DNA from: Haemophilus parainfluenzae
GTDB taxonomy: Bacteria; Pseudomonadota; Gammaproteobacteria; Enterobacterales; Pasteurellaceae
Reading direction: 5' to 3'
Assembly: GCF_003252725.1 (NCBI RefSeq)
Contig: NZ_QEPO01000002.1
Location: 396,844 to 460,843, forward strand
DNA length: 64,000 nt
How positions within the stretch are numbered: the first letter of the stretch is position 1; each line of letters opens with the position of its first letter. A program made the translations under genes and the position numbers. The notes beneath the pieces are model-generated. The model was not told the DNA's origin and searched no databases. It worked only from the letters and a program-made list of their open reading frames with translations. Positions 32,007 through 41,707 of this stretch are shown here, piece by piece.

Positions 32007-32249
32007 ATGGCGCGTAAACCAGCAAATGCTGAACCTGATTTTGAAACAACACTTGCACAATTAGAAACAATTGTGACAAAACTTGAAAGCGGTGAATTAC
32101 CATTGGAAGATGCGCTGAAAGAATTTGAGAACGGTATTAAATTGGCTCAACTTGGTCAAGAGCGCTTGCAACAAGCAGAACAACGTATTCAAATTTTGTT
32201 ACAAAAAAGCGAAACCGCCCCATTAAGTGATTATCAAGGGGACGAGTAA
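32007..32249 (+). CDS. xseB: Exodeoxyribonuclease VII small subunit
   Basis: An 80-aa helical protein with the XseB pattern [30 protein letters not shown], cut here into recognisable parts: an N-terminal helix, the ESGELPLE turn and a second helix. It forms the multi-copy stalk of exonuclease VII with XseA. An AAAAGGA ribosome site precedes it. It is first in xseB-ispA-dxs, the same order as in E. coli. Confidence 0.95.
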   Translation: MARKPANAEPDFETTLAQLETIVTKLESGELPLEDALKEFENGIKLAQLGQERLQQAEQRIQILLQKSETAPLSDYQGDE

Positions 32250-32252
32250 TCC

Positions 32253-33146
32253 ATGAGTTATCAATTCGGCACTGAACTCAAACAAGTTCAAGATCGTATT
32301 AATCAGTTTTTAGCCAATCAATTTGAAGAAATTGACTCTTATAATGCCCCTTTGCGTGATGCCATGAAATATGGCTTATTACTAGGCGGCAAACGTGTTC
32401 GCCCTTTCCTTGTCTATGCAACGGGTAAAATGCTGGGTGCAGAAACAACAGCTTTAGATTACGCGGCAGCAGCCATTGAAGCTATCCATGCTTATTCTTT
32501 AATCCATGATGATTTGCCTGCCATGGACAACGATGAACTTCGTCGTGGTCAACCAACTTGTCATATTGCTTTTGATGAAGCTACTGCCATTTTAGCTGGC
32601 GATGCGTTACAAACTTTTGCCTTTGAAATTCTTACTGAAGCCCCTTCTCTTTCTGCAGAACAAAAATTGCAATTAGTGAAAGCCTTAGCTCAAGCATCTG
32701 GCGTACAAGGCATGTGTTTAGGGCAAAGTTTAGATTTAATTTCAGAACACAAACAAGTTAATTTAGCCGAATTAGAACTTATTCATCGCAACAAAACGGG
32801 TGCGTTGCTAACGGCCGCATTAAAACTGGGTTTTATCTGCTCTCCTCACTTTGAAAACAAAGAATTAGAGCAACAACTAGAACGTTATTCACAAGCTATT
32901 GGTTTAGCTTTCCAAGTACAAGATGACATTTTAGATATTGAAGGTGATAGTGCCGAAATCGGTAAACCGGTGGGATCTGATTTAGATTTAGATAAAAGCA
33001 CTTATCCAAAGCTGTTAGGATTAGAGGGTGCGAAACAAAAAGCCCAAGAACTCTATCAAACTGCCTTACATGAATTAGACAATTTACCTTTTGATACCAC
33101 TGCATTGCGTGCATTAGCTGAATTTATTGTCAATCGTAAAAGTTAA
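32253..33146 (+). CDS. ispA: Farnesyl diphosphate synthase
   Basis: A 297-aa prenyltransferase that condenses isopentenyl and allylic diphosphates to farnesyl diphosphate. The two aspartate-rich motifs are HDDLPAMDND (D86, D87, D92) and QDDILDIEGD near residue 222. GGKRVRP near residue 45 binds diphosphate. Three bases separate it from xseB. Length matches E. coli IspA (299 aa). Confidence 0.97.
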   Translation: MSYQFGTELKQVQDRINQFLANQFEEIDSYNAPLRDAMKYGLLLGGKRVRPFLVYATGKMLGAETTALDYAAAAIEAIHAYSLIHDDLPAMDNDELRRGQPTCHIAFDEATAILAGDALQTFAFEILTEAPSLSAEQKLQLVKALAQASGVQGMCLGQSLDLISEHKQVNLAELELIHRNKTGALLTAALKLGFICSPHFENKELEQQLERYSQAIGLAFQVQDDILDIEGDSAEIGKPVGSDLDLDKSTYPKLLGLEGAKQKAQELYQTALHELDNLPFDTTALRALAEFIVNRKS

Positions 33147-33215
33147 TGGTGACAACACTGACTTTGATTTTTCAAAGTGCGGTCACTTTTTTCACATTTT
33201 AGGACTAACGAATAT

Positions 33216-35069
33216 ATGAACAACTATCCTCTTTTATCCTTAATTAATTCGCCGGAAGATTTGCGTCTTTTAAATAAAGATCAGCTTCCGCAACTTTGTC
33301 AGGAGTTACGGAGTTATCTGTTGGAATCCGTTAGTCAAACCAGTGGTCATTTAGCATCTGGTCTTGGTACCGTTGAATTGACTGTTGCATTACACTACAT
33401 TTTTAAAACCCCTTTTGATCAATTAATTTGGGATGTGGGCCATCAAGCTTACCCACACAAAATTTTGACGGGGCGTCGTGATCAAATGTCCACCATTCGC
33501 CAAAAAGGCGGTATTCATCCTTTCCCTTGGCGTGAAGAAAGTGAGTTTGATGTATTAAGTGTTGGACACTCTTCCACTTCAATCAGTGCAGGACTAGGTA
33601 TTGCTGTTGCGGCAGAACGTGAAAATGCAGGTCGAAAAACCGTTTGTGTGATTGGTGACGGTGCTATCACTGCGGGGATGGCATTTGAAGCCTTAAACCA
33701 TGCGGGTTCTTTGCATACTGATATGTTGGTCATTTTAAATGACAATGAAATGTCTATTTCTGAAAATGTGGGGGCATTGAATAATCACCTTGCTCGCATT
33801 TTCTCTGGTTCATTATATTCAACGGTTCGTGATGGCAGTAAAAAAATCTTAGATAAAGTACCGACCGTTAAAAACTTTATGAAGAAAACCGAAGAGCACA
33901 TGAAAGGCGTAATGTTCTCGCCAGAAAGTACGCTTTTTGAAGAGCTCGGTTTTAACTATATTGGACCAATTGATGGGCATAATATTGATGAATTAATTGC
34001 CACCTTAAGCAATATGCGCGATCTCAAAGGGCCGCAATTCTTACACATCAAAACTAAAAAAGGAAAAGGTTACGAGCCTGCAGAAAAAGACCCGATCGGT
34101 TTCCATGGCGTACCCAAATTTGACCCAACAAGCGGCCAACTTCCTAAATCAAATGCAAAACCAACCTATTCAAAAATCTTTGGCGATTGGTTATGTGAAA
34201 TGGCAGAACAAGACGATAAATTAGTGGGCATCACACCTGCAATGCGTGAAGGTTCTGGCATGGTTGAATTTTCAGAACGATTCCCACAACAATATTTTGA
34301 TGTAGCCATCGCTGAGCAACATGCTGTTACCTTTGCAGCCGGTCTTGCAATTGGCGGTTATAAACCTGTTGTGGCAATTTATTCTACCTTCTTACAACGT
34401 GCTTACGATCAACTTATTCATGATGTCGCCATTCAAAACTTACCTGTTCTCTTTGCAATCGATCGTGCAGGTATCGTAGGTGCCGATGGTCAAACTCACC
34501 AAGGTGCTTTTGATTTAAGTTTTATGCGCTGCATTCCGAATATAATCATTATGACACCAAGTGATGAAAATGAATGCCGCCAAATGCTTTATACCGGTTA
34601 TAAATGTGGTAAACCGGCTGCGGTACGTTATCCGCGTGGAAATGCAATCGGCGTAGAATTAACCCCACTTGCTGAATTAGAAATTGGTCGTTCAAAAATG
34701 GTTCGTCAAGGTGAAAAAATCGCTATTCTGAATTTTGGTACACTCTTACCAGCTGCTTTATCTGTGGCAGAAAAACTCAATGCGACTGTTGTCGATATGC
34801 GCTTTGTGAAACCAATTGATGAAGCTCGTATTCTAGAAGTGGCAAATACCCATGATGTCATTGTGACATTAGAAGAAAATGCAATTCAAGGTGGTGCAGG
34901 TTCTGCTGTTTCAGAAGTGCTAAATTCTCATGGAAAAACAACCGCACTTTTACAATTAGGTTTACCTGATATCTTTATTCCGCAAGGCACACAACAAGAA
35001 GCGCTTGCTGAAATTAAATTAGATGAAAAAGGGATTGAAGAGCAAATTATTGCCTTTATAAAGGGCTAA
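33216..35069 (+). CDS. dxs: 1-deoxy-D-xylulose-5-phosphate synthase
   Basis: A 617-aa thiamine-diphosphate enzyme that starts the MEP isoprenoid pathway from pyruvate and glyceraldehyde 3-phosphate. The TPP motif [18 protein letters not shown] spans roughly residues 150-170, and a transketolase-type pyrimidine-binding domain ([15 protein letters not shown]) lies near 370. I start at the ATG giving [13 protein letters not shown], with AGGA upstream; the longer frame would add 13 residues through a USS. The gene closes the xseB-ispA-dxs operon. Confidence 0.97.
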   Translation: MNNYPLLSLINSPEDLRLLNKDQLPQLCQELRSYLLESVSQTSGHLASGLGTVELTVALHYIFKTPFDQLIWDVGHQAYPHKILTGRRDQMSTIRQKGGIHPFPWREESEFDVLSVGHSSTSISAGLGIAVAAERENAGRKTVCVIGDGAITAGMAFEALNHAGSLHTDMLVILNDNEMSISENVGALNNHLARIFSGSLYSTVRDGSKKILDKVPTVKNFMKKTEEHMKGVMFSPESTLFEELGFNYIGPIDGHNIDELIATLSNMRDLKGPQFLHIKTKKGKGYEPAEKDPIGFHGVPKFDPTSGQLPKSNAKPTYSKIFGDWLCEMAEQDDKLVGITPAMREGSGMVEFSERFPQQYFDVAIAEQHAVTFAAGLAIGGYKPVVAIYSTFLQRAYDQLIHDVAIQNLPVLFAIDRAGIVGADGQTHQGAFDLSFMRCIPNIIIMTPSDENECRQMLYTGYKCGKPAAVRYPRGNAIGVELTPLAELEIGRSKMVRQGEKIAILNFGTLLPAALSVAEKLNATVVDMRFVKPIDEARILEVANTHDVIVTLEENAIQGGAGSAVSEVLNSHGKTTALLQLGLPDIFIPQGTQQEALAEIKLDEKGIEEQIIAFIKG

Positions 35070-35215
35070 ATTCGTTCACTTTGGTTTAATTTTGATATTT
35101 TTTAAATATTTTTTCAAAAATATCGAACTATTTCAAAAACACACAGTCTGATACATTGCTAGTGCACTGCATATTGCAGTTATCTTTTTGAAGTTTCTTA
35201 TAAATTAAGACCTCC

Positions 35216-35248
35216 CCGCTATTCAAGTTTTGAGTAGCGGTTTTTTCT
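35216..35248 (+). terminator. Terminator after dxs
   Basis: CCGCTATTCAA (35216-35226) pairs with TTGAGTAGCGG (35230-35240), one G:U pair included, followed by six T. The 230-base gap after dxs holds no other gene. Confidence 0.85.
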
Positions 35249-35297
35249 TTTTTATAGGCAAGAAAAGTATATATCTTAAATACCCTTACGGTTGTAT

Positions 35298-35564
35298 TTA
35301 AAAAATAGCTTTAGTTCCAAAACGTTTTTCTATTTCTTGTAGCACTTGAATAGGATCTAATTCTAGTCCTTTACAGTACTCTATAAATTCAAAAATATCT
35401 AGACGACGATCTCCTGTCTCTACTTTTCCGATGAAGGATGCTAACACGCCCATTTTTTGACCTAATGCGCGCTGAGATAAACCAAGCTGATTTCTTTGTT
35501 GAGTAAATAACTCTCTCAACCAAGTGTGCTCTAACGAATGAATAGATAATCTTAAATTTCTCAT
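35298..35564 (-). CDS. XRE-family repressor of a small accessory island
   Basis: An 88-aa DNA-binding protein made almost entirely of a Cro/CI-type helix-turn-helix (about residues 20-75, LGLSQRALGQKMGVLASFIG then VETGDRRLD). It has no sensor domain. It is divergent from a two-gene unit encoding a secreted protein and a zinc-ribbon protein. Three near-identical palindromes fill the shared control region; one of them (35566-35582) begins two bases from this gene's start codon. Autorepression and repression of the divergent unit are inferred from that layout. Target signals are unknown. Confidence 0.85.
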   Translation of the reverse strand: MRNLRLSIHSLEHTWLRELFTQQRNQLGLSQRALGQKMGVLASFIGKVETGDRRLDIFEFIEYCKGLELDPIQVLQEIEKRFGTKAIF

Positions 35565-35565
35565 T

Positions 35566-35642
35566 GCACCTATTTTAGGTGCTGTTTAATTTGAACCTAT
35601 TTTAGGTTTAATATATAATCATTTTTGAACCTAAAATAGGTT
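35566..35642. promoter_or_regulatory. Triple palindromic operator with embedded promoter
   Basis: Three palindromes of the same family lie at 35566-35582 (GCACCTATTTTAGGTGC), 35594-35608 (AACCTATTTTAGGTT) and 35628-35642 (AACCTAAAATAGGTT). A sigma-70 promoter pointing right, TTGAAC (35591-35596), 17 bases, TATAAT (35614-35619), overlaps the second; the third lies at about the transcription start. Binding would block the rightward unit, and the first site would block leftward initiation. Confidence 0.8.
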
Positions 35643-35671
35643 TGTTTTATATTTATAAGTAAGGATTTTAT

Positions 35672-35905
35672 ATGAAAAATTTCAAAAGTTTATTTGTTTT
35701 TATCTCAATGATAAGCATCTCTTCTACCTGTTTTGCTGATTGGGAAAGAGCAACCTTAACAGAACAAGAACCTACTGGAACTCGCTATATTCGTTGCTTT
35801 TATAGCACTTTCGATGGTATGCAATTTTCAATAGTTAAGAAAGGAAATTACTGTGCCCCAAGAGTTGAATATGATCCTGTAACAAATAAAGTAAGAAAGG
35901 AATAA
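35672..35905 (+). CDS. Small secreted protein of unknown function
   Basis: A 77-aa protein with a clear Sec signal peptide (MKNFKSLFVFISMIS..., cleavage probably after CFA), leaving about 54 mature residues. The mature part has two cysteines (RCFY and NYCAP), able to form one disulfide, and ends with YDPVTNKVRKE. I do not recognise a named family. Ribosome site AAGGA is well placed. It is the first gene under the operator-embedded promoter and lies five bases before the zinc-ribbon gene. Confidence 0.7.
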   Translation: MKNFKSLFVFISMISISSTCFADWERATLTEQEPTGTRYIRCFYSTFDGMQFSIVKKGNYCAPRVEYDPVTNKVRKE

Positions 35906-35910
35906 TTAAT

Positions 35911-36231
35911 ATGAAAGTTGAATTTCCAAGCAGTGAAGCAGAAAATATTTTTAACACATTTAGTCAATGCCCAAATTGCCAAGCCAACTCATTAGAAATT
36001 GTCTCTGGTGAATTTCCAAATGTTGATTTAATTTGTAAAAGTTGTGGACAAGTAAATGATTTATTTGAAGTATTACAGAACATATTGCCAGATGAAGAAA
36101 TAGAATGTCCAGAATGTGGTGCATTTGATGTAATTGAAGGGGTATGTTTTGATTGTGGTTATGAACTTGAAGAAGGACGTGACTACGAAAGAGAAAAAGA
36201 ACTAGAAAGATTAATGGAAAAAAATGATTAA
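35911..36231 (+). CDS. Double zinc-ribbon protein of unknown function
   Basis: A 106-aa acidic protein with four CxxC knuckles: CPNC and CKSC in the first half (about residues 19-54), CPEC and CFDC in the second (about 76-94). Paired as two zinc ribbons, this suggests nucleic-acid or protein binding. The C-terminal tail is highly charged (EEGRDYEREKELER). It has no signal peptide, so it acts in the cytoplasm, unlike its partner gene upstream. Family not recognised. Confidence 0.7.
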   Translation: MKVEFPSSEAENIFNTFSQCPNCQANSLEIVSGEFPNVDLICKSCGQVNDLFEVLQNILPDEEIECPECGAFDVIEGVCFDCGYELEEGRDYEREKELERLMEKND

Positions 36232-36235
36232 AAAA

Positions 36236-36260
36236 AGGACGCTTTTCAGCGTCCTAATTT
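36236..36260 (+). terminator. Terminator of the accessory island
   Basis: AGGACGCT (36236-36243) pairs with AGCGTCCT (36248-36255) and is followed by a T-rich run. It separates the island from convergent rplT. Confidence 0.85.
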
Positions 36261-36281
36261 TTGAATCTAAACTTTAAAAAA

Positions 36282-36638
<357 letters not shown>

Positions 36639-36701
36639 TTAATCTCCTATGTAATATTTTTAACTAATTTAACTAATCGTACGTTTTGCTTAAATAACGG
36701 C

Positions 36702-36899
36702 TTATGCGTATGGTAAGCAAGCTACTACTAAAACTTGGTCTGCTTTCGCAACCATTGATTTATGACGTAAATGACGTTTACGTTTAGTTGTCTTTTTAGT
36801 CAAAATATGACGTAAGTGAGATTGTTTACGTTTGAAACCGCCAGAAGCTGTTTTTTTGAAACGCTTAGCAGCACCACGTACTGTTTTAATTTTAGGCAT
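36702..36899 (-). CDS. rpmI: Ribosomal protein L35
   Basis: A 65-aa basic 50S protein starting [17 protein letters not shown] use this ATG because L35 proteins begin MPK(M/I)K and are 65 aa; the longer frame adds 11 unrelated residues. It lies in the infC-rpmI-rplT cluster, 66 bases before rplT. Confidence 0.97.
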
Positions 36900-37097
36900 T
36901 GTTAAAATAACTCCGCATTTTAAGTTAAACACATAATTAGGCGAATCCGAAGATTACTTGTAGGCACTAATTATTCCAATATGGCAAATTGAATTGCCCT
37001 TCTCCAAAAGCAATTAGGCTGCGTAGTTTGCCCAATATGCAGTTGTATTCTCACCGAAGTGAAAATTCGATTATCTAGATCAAATCTAAATAAAAAA
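36900..37097 (-). promoter_or_regulatory. infC-rpmI leader, candidate L20 control region
   Basis: A 198-base gap between infC and rpmI has no gene. In E. coli the L20 operator folds in the same place and controls rpmI and rplT. Short complementary segments such as CCTAATTG and CAATT are visible, but I could not establish the pseudoknot. Confidence 0.35.
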
Positions 37098-37643
37098 TTA
37101 TTTTTTCTTAGGTGCTAACACCATTACCGCTTGGCGACCTTCTAATTTACCCGGTGCAGATTCCACTACTGAAATATCAGCCAAATCGTTTTTAACACGT
37201 TCTAATACGTCTAAACCGATATCTTGGTGAGCCATTTCACGACCACGGAAACGTACAGTAATTTTCGCTTTATCGCCATCTTCTAAGAAACGAATTAAGC
37301 TACGTAATTTAACTTGGTAGTCACCTTCGTCAGTACCTGGACGGAATTTAATTTCCTTCACTTGTACAACTTTTTGCTTTTTCTTCTGTTCTTTTGCGGT
37401 TTTGCTCTTTTCATAGAGGAATTTGCCGTAGTTCATAATACGACAAACCGGTGGTTCGGCATTCGGACTGATCTCAACTAAATCAAGCGCTGCTTGTTCT
37501 GCCATATCTAAGGCCTGTTGGATTGATACAATCCCCGCTTGTTCACCATCTTGGTCAATCAAACGAACTTCTTTTACTCGAATTTCATCGTTAATGCGAT
37601 TCGGGCGGTTAGCTGCCGGAGCTTTTTTTACGGTTTTGATAAT
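37098..37643 (-). CDS. infC: Translation initiation factor IF-3 (non-AUG start)
   Basis: A 181-aa factor that keeps ribosomal subunits apart and checks the start codon. No ATG lies in frame upstream of the conserved region. The frame continues to ATT (37641-37643) followed by ATC, with AGAAGGAAT five to eight bases ahead. The product after that start, [17 protein letters not shown], matches IF-3 N-termini. E. coli infC starts at AUU, which lets IF-3 repress its own translation. Whether ATT or the next codon ATC is used is uncertain. A shorter TTG start at 37562 would lose the conserved N-terminus. Confidence 0.93.
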   Translation of the reverse strand: MIKTVKKAPAANRPNRINDEIRVKEVRLIDQDGEQAGIVSIQQALDMAEQAALDLVEISPNAEPPVCRIMNYGKFLYEKSKTAKEQKKKQKVVQVKEIKFRPGTDEGDYQVKLRSLIRFLEDGDKAKITVRFRGREMAHQDIGLDVLERVKNDLADISVVESAPGKLEGRQAVMVLAPKKK

Positions 37644-37785
37644 GTTATTCCTTCTATTTATTTAAGATAAAACCCACTGCATTTAAAACAGAAGATTTCT
37701 TCAATCATTTGCTATAAAAACAAACAAAAAACGGGCAAAATTTTATAGTATTTGCCTCGTTTATGCAACAAGGATTTCTATTCCT

Positions 37786-38604
37786 TTAAATATCAGCGGG
37801 TAAAGCACTTATTTCAGCAGAAATACTTTCACCAAATTGAAGTAATTTTTCTAATCTTGCGGTTTCAATACACACCATTGTTCTATACCCTTCAGGCTGC
37901 ATCGCACTTGGCGTTTTCTCCCAAGGATTCCATAGCACAATTGAATCTGCATGATGATGGGTAATTTGAATACGTCGATTAAATGCTTTATCCACCAACA
38001 ATGTTTTATTTTCTTCTAATGAATAAATACAATCGACGCCCTGTTCAATTCTGCGTGTTGCAGGTACTTCTGTATGTTTACCTTGTAATGAGTCATAACA
38101 ACGACTTGGTAAATTTTGGACTTCAATTTGTGAAATATCACCAATATTAAAATAACTGTGTAATGCAGCTTGAGCAGGTTCTTGCCCTAAATGCGTTAAA
38201 GTCATTGTGCATTTATCGGTAAATTCCATTTTCATTTTGGCTTCAATCACACCATATTCAGAAAAGAGCGAAAATTCTAACCGCACTTTATTCGCTTGCA
38301 GATCATAGTCACTTAATTGCCACAAACGTAAACGCGCTGTGCCGTGTGAAGGTTGTTTTACACCACCAAACCAAGGGTAACAAAGCGGTACACCACCACG
38401 AATCGCGACACCTCGTGTAAAAGGTTCAATCTCACTTAACCAAAAGACATCCTGCTCTGACCCTTTAGGCTGCCAATTTAATAGCTGTGCCCCTTGTAGT
38501 GCAATTCGAGCTGCTCCTACTGGGTGATTTAAAGTTAAAACAGGAATTTCATTGATACGTTCTAAAGTTAATTCTGGTGTTAATTGTTGAATTTGTGCTG
38601 TCAT
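37786..38604 (-). CDS. yeaD: D-hexose-6-phosphate mutarotase (YeaD family)
   Basis: A 272-aa aldose-1-epimerase-fold protein that interconverts anomers of glucose 6-phosphate. The RGGVPLCYPWFGG motif and the catalytic His in ALHSYF are present, with a Glu near the C-terminus. It sits between thrS and infC, on the same strand, where E. coli has no gene. A USS-pair hairpin separates it from thrS. Confidence 0.88.
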   Translation of the reverse strand: MTAQIQQLTPELTLERINEIPVLTLNHPVGAARIALQGAQLLNWQPKGSEQDVFWLSEIEPFTRGVAIRGGVPLCYPWFGGVKQPSHGTARLRLWQLSDYDLQANKVRLEFSLFSEYGVIEAKMKMEFTDKCTMTLTHLGQEPAQAALHSYFNIGDISQIEVQNLPSRCYDSLQGKHTEVPATRRIEQGVDCIYSLEENKTLLVDKAFNRRIQITHHHADSIVLWNPWEKTPSAMQPEGYRTMVCIETARLEKLLQFGESISAEISALPADI

Positions 38605-38677
38605 ATTCGCCTCCTTGTGATAAGGCTATTATATAGAAGAAAGAGAGACTTGAGTTTATTTTTATACTGTGAATATA

Positions 38678-38710
38678 AAAAAACCGCACATCAAAGTGCG
38701 GTCATTTTTA
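38678..38710 (-). terminator. USS-pair terminator after thrS
   Basis: AAACCGCAC (38681-38689) and GTGCGGT (38696-38702) form a stem between thrS and the downstream mutarotase gene. The strands are A/T-rich on both sides. Confidence 0.7.
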
Positions 38711-38731
38711 ATTAAGATTTTAAAGAATTAA

Positions 38732-40663
38732 TTACTCTTCACCCAATAATTTCAACTCACGTTGTCTTACTTGGGATTTTAAGATTTCAGCAAATTCTTC
38801 AATCGTGAAAGTGCCTAAATCAGCACCTTTACGAGTACGTACTGCCACTTTGCCTTCTGCGATTTCTTTATCACCGCAAACGAGCATATAAGGCACGCGA
38901 CGTAAGGTATGTTCGCGGATCTTGAAGCCAACTTTTTCATTACGTAAATCTGCTTTAACACGTAATCCCGCATCAGAAAGTTGTTTCACTACTTTTTGCA
39001 CGTAATCCGCTTGGCTATCTGTAATATTCATGACAATCGCTTGAACTGGTGCTAACCATGCAGGGAAGAAACCCGCATATTCTTCAGTAATGATACCGAT
39101 AAAACGTTCAATCGAACCTAAAATCGCACGGTGAATCATAACGGGTGTACGACGGTCATTGTCTTCTGCAACATAAGATGCGTTTAAACGGCCTGGTAAT
39201 GCAAAGTCTAATTGGATAGTACCGCATTGCCATTCACGATCTAAGCAGTCACGTAATGCAAACTCAATTTTCGGACCATAGAACGCACCTTCACCCTCTT
39301 GAATTTCATATTCAAGACCGTTATGTGCTAATGCTGCGGCAAGACCTGCTTCTGCGCGATCCCACATATCATCAGCACCGATACGTTTCTCAGGACGAGT
39401 GGATAATTTCACCTGAATATTTTGGAAACCGAACGTGCTGTAAATGTCATAAACCATTTTGATACAGCTGGTTACTTCACTTTCAATTTGGTCTTCAGTA
39501 CAGAAAATGTGTGCATCATCTTGAGTAAAGCCACGTACACGCATTAACCCGTGTAAAGAACCCGATGGTTCATTACGGTGACAAGAACCAAATTCCGCCA
39601 TACGGATTGGTAAATCACGATAAGATTTTAAACCTTGGTTAAAGATTTGAACGTGTCCTGGGCAGTTCATTGGTTTAATCGCATATTCACGGTTTTCTGA
39701 TTGTGTAGTAAACATCAAATCGCCGTAGTTTTGCCAGTGACCTGTTTTTTCCCATAACACACGGTCCATCATTAACGGACCTTTCACTTCTTGATAATCG
39801 TATTCTTTTAATTTTGTACGAACGAAGGTTTCCAATTCACGGAAAATTGTCCAACCATCGTTATGCCAGAACACCATACCCGGTGCTTCTTCTTGCATAT
39901 GATATAAATCTAACGCTTTACCGATTTTACGGTGGTCACGTTTTGCCGCTTCTTCTAAGCGAGTTAAGTATTCCGCTAATTGTTTTTTATCAGCCCACGC
40001 CGTACCGTAGATACGTTGTAACATTTTATTTTTGCTATCACCACGCCAGTACGCACCTGCAACCTTCATTAATTTAAAGTTGTGGCAGAAACGCATATTT
40101 GGCACATGTGGCCCACGACACATATCAATATATTCTTCGTGATGATAAAGCGCAGGCGTTGCGGTACGTTCGATATTTTCATCTAAAATAGCCATTTTGT
40201 ATGGCTCGCCTCGTTTTTCAAAAGTATCTCTTGCTTCTTGCCAGCTTACCGGAGTTTTGATCACGTCATAATTGGTTTTAGCCAATTCCAGCATACGTTT
40301 TTCGATAGCATCAATGTCTTCTTGCGTTAAAGAACGGTCTAAATCCACGTCATAATAGAAGCCATTTTCAATCGTTGGACCGATTGCCATTTTGACATCT
40401 GGGAATAATTGTTTGATTGCGTGACCTAGCAAGTGTGCGCAAGAGTGACGAATAATTTCTAAACCGTCTTCATCTTTTGCCGTAATAATTTCAAGGTTGG
40501 CATCTTCATTGATGATGTCACAGGCATCACGACGTTCACCGTTTACACGGCCAGCAATGGTTGCTTTGGCAAGACCGGCTCCGATATCTTGAGCCACTTC
40601 TAACACAGAAACTGGACGATCAAATTCACGTTTAGAACCGTCCGGTAAAGTAATAATAGGCAT
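38732..40663 (-). CDS. thrS: Threonyl-tRNA synthetase
   Basis: A 643-aa class II synthetase that also edits Ser-tRNA(Thr). An N-terminal TGS domain (about residues 1-60), the editing motif [10 protein letters not shown] near 73 and the zinc-site cysteine in [10 protein letters not shown] near 334 are visible. The C-terminal anticodon-binding domain follows. Length matches E. coli ThrS (642 aa). The order thrS-(yeaD)-infC-rpmI-rplT resembles E. coli but for the inserted mutarotase. Confidence 0.98.
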   Translation of the reverse strand: MPIITLPDGSKREFDRPVSVLEVAQDIGAGLAKATIAGRVNGERRDACDIINEDANLEIITAKDEDGLEIIRHSCAHLLGHAIKQLFPDVKMAIGPTIENGFYYDVDLDRSLTQEDIDAIEKRMLELAKTNYDVIKTPVSWQEARDTFEKRGEPYKMAILDENIERTATPALYHHEEYIDMCRGPHVPNMRFCHNFKLMKVAGAYWRGDSKNKMLQRIYGTAWADKKQLAEYLTRLEEAAKRDHRKIGKALDLYHMQEEAPGMVFWHNDGWTIFRELETFVRTKLKEYDYQEVKGPLMMDRVLWEKTGHWQNYGDLMFTTQSENREYAIKPMNCPGHVQIFNQGLKSYRDLPIRMAEFGSCHRNEPSGSLHGLMRVRGFTQDDAHIFCTEDQIESEVTSCIKMVYDIYSTFGFQNIQVKLSTRPEKRIGADDMWDRAEAGLAAALAHNGLEYEIQEGEGAFYGPKIEFALRDCLDREWQCGTIQLDFALPGRLNASYVAEDNDRRTPVMIHRAILGSIERFIGIITEEYAGFFPAWLAPVQAIVMNITDSQADYVQKVVKQLSDAGLRVKADLRNEKVGFKIREHTLRRVPYMLVCGDKEIAEGKVAVRTRKGADLGTFTIEEFAEILKSQVRQRELKLLGEE

Positions 40664-40923
40664 AATTTTTCCTTATACAGTGGTCGCCCATACGAAAGGC
40701 AACATGCAAATAATGATTAAAAACAAACCGCACTTTCATTCACTCCCACTATCGAGCAAACCAAGTGCGGCGGAGAATTTTAGCACTTTCCACCACACTT
40801 GTTAATATCTCGCTGAATTCTTTCCAATGAGTAAACAATGATTTTCCTAATAGCTACTTTATCTATTCAAAATTTCCGATAAAATGACCGCACTTTTGAC
40901 AAACACAAATTAAAGGAAACTCT

Positions 40924-41505
40924 ATGAACGTATTAGTATTGAAATCAAGCATCCTTGCAGATCACTCTCAAAGTAATAAATTAGCCGATTACACCATTGA
41001 AAAATTAAAAGAACACAACATTGTGGTACGTGATTTAGCGGCGCAACAACTTCCCCATTTTGATGCAACGGCAGCAACTGCGGTACGTGGCGAACCTAAA
41101 ACTGCAGAAGAAAATGCACTTTTAGCCTTATCTGATGAGTTAGTGGCTGAATTAAAAGCCGCTGATATTATTGTAATTGGTGCACCTATGTATAACTTAG
41201 GCATCCCAACACAACTTAAATCTTATTTTGATTTTATCGCTCGCCCTCGCGTGACTTTCCAATACACAGCAAATGGCCCTGAAGGTTTACTTCAAGGTAA
41301 AAAAGCGATTGTATTAGCAAGTTTTGGTGGCATGTATGATGAAAACAACAATGTGACAAATTACTTAAAAGCCATTTTAGGTTTTGTTGGTATTACCGAT
41401 GTTCAGTTTGCTTATGCAAAAGGTATTGGATTAGGTGCAGAGGCAATTGAAAAAGCACAACGTTCAGCAAGAAATAAAATTGATGAGATCGTTGCTTCTC
41501 TCTAA
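40924..41505 (+). CDS. azoR: FMN-dependent NADH-azoreductase
   Basis: A 193-aa flavodoxin-like quinone/azo reductase. The N-terminal FMN loop [34 protein letters not shown] near residue 95 and SFGGMYDE near 142 mark the AzoR family. Its natural role is probably quinone detoxification. An AAAGGAA ribosome site precedes the ATG. It forms its own unit and ends in a terminator before trpE. Confidence 0.92.
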   Translation: MNVLVLKSSILADHSQSNKLADYTIEKLKEHNIVVRDLAAQQLPHFDATAATAVRGEPKTAEENALLALSDELVAELKAADIIVIGAPMYNLGIPTQLKSYFDFIARPRVTFQYTANGPEGLLQGKKAIVLASFGGMYDENNNVTNYLKAILGFVGITDVQFAYAKGIGLGAEAIEKAQRSARNKIDEIVASL

Positions 41506-41528
41506 TCACTGGATCTACTTCTTCTATT

Positions 41529-41564
41529 AAGCCATTTTGAGATATGCCTCGAAATGGCTTTTTT
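41529..41564 (+). terminator. Terminator after azoR
   Basis: AAGCCATTTTGAG (41529-41541) pairs with CTCGAAATGGCTT (41548-41560), one G:U pair included, followed by a T run. Confidence 0.85.
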
Positions 41565-41648
41565 CTAATCAATGTCCTCTATTTTTAATATCTTTGGTTA
41601 AAAATTAAAAAAATATTGTAAAATCACGCCAATTTTTTGATTATTTTC

Positions 41649-41682
41649 TTGACTTATGTATCATGCACTAGTTTAATAGTGC
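41649..41682 (+). promoter_or_regulatory. trp promoter with TrpR-like operator
   Basis: TTGACT (41649-41654), 17 bases and TTTAAT (41672-41677) form a sigma-70 promoter. The palindrome GCACTAGTTTAATAGTGC (41665-41682) overlaps the -10 and closely resembles the E. coli TrpR core ACTAGTTAACTAGT. Only about 25 bases remain between the predicted start site and the trpE ATG. Confidence 0.75.
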
Positions 41683-41707
41683 AAAAGTTCAGAATACAGG
41701 ATTGATT

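Noticed and set aside
35090..35127. GATATTTTT...AAAAATATC hairpin after dxs
   Set aside because: All A/T stem with no T run placed for termination; the hairpin at 35216 is a better terminator.
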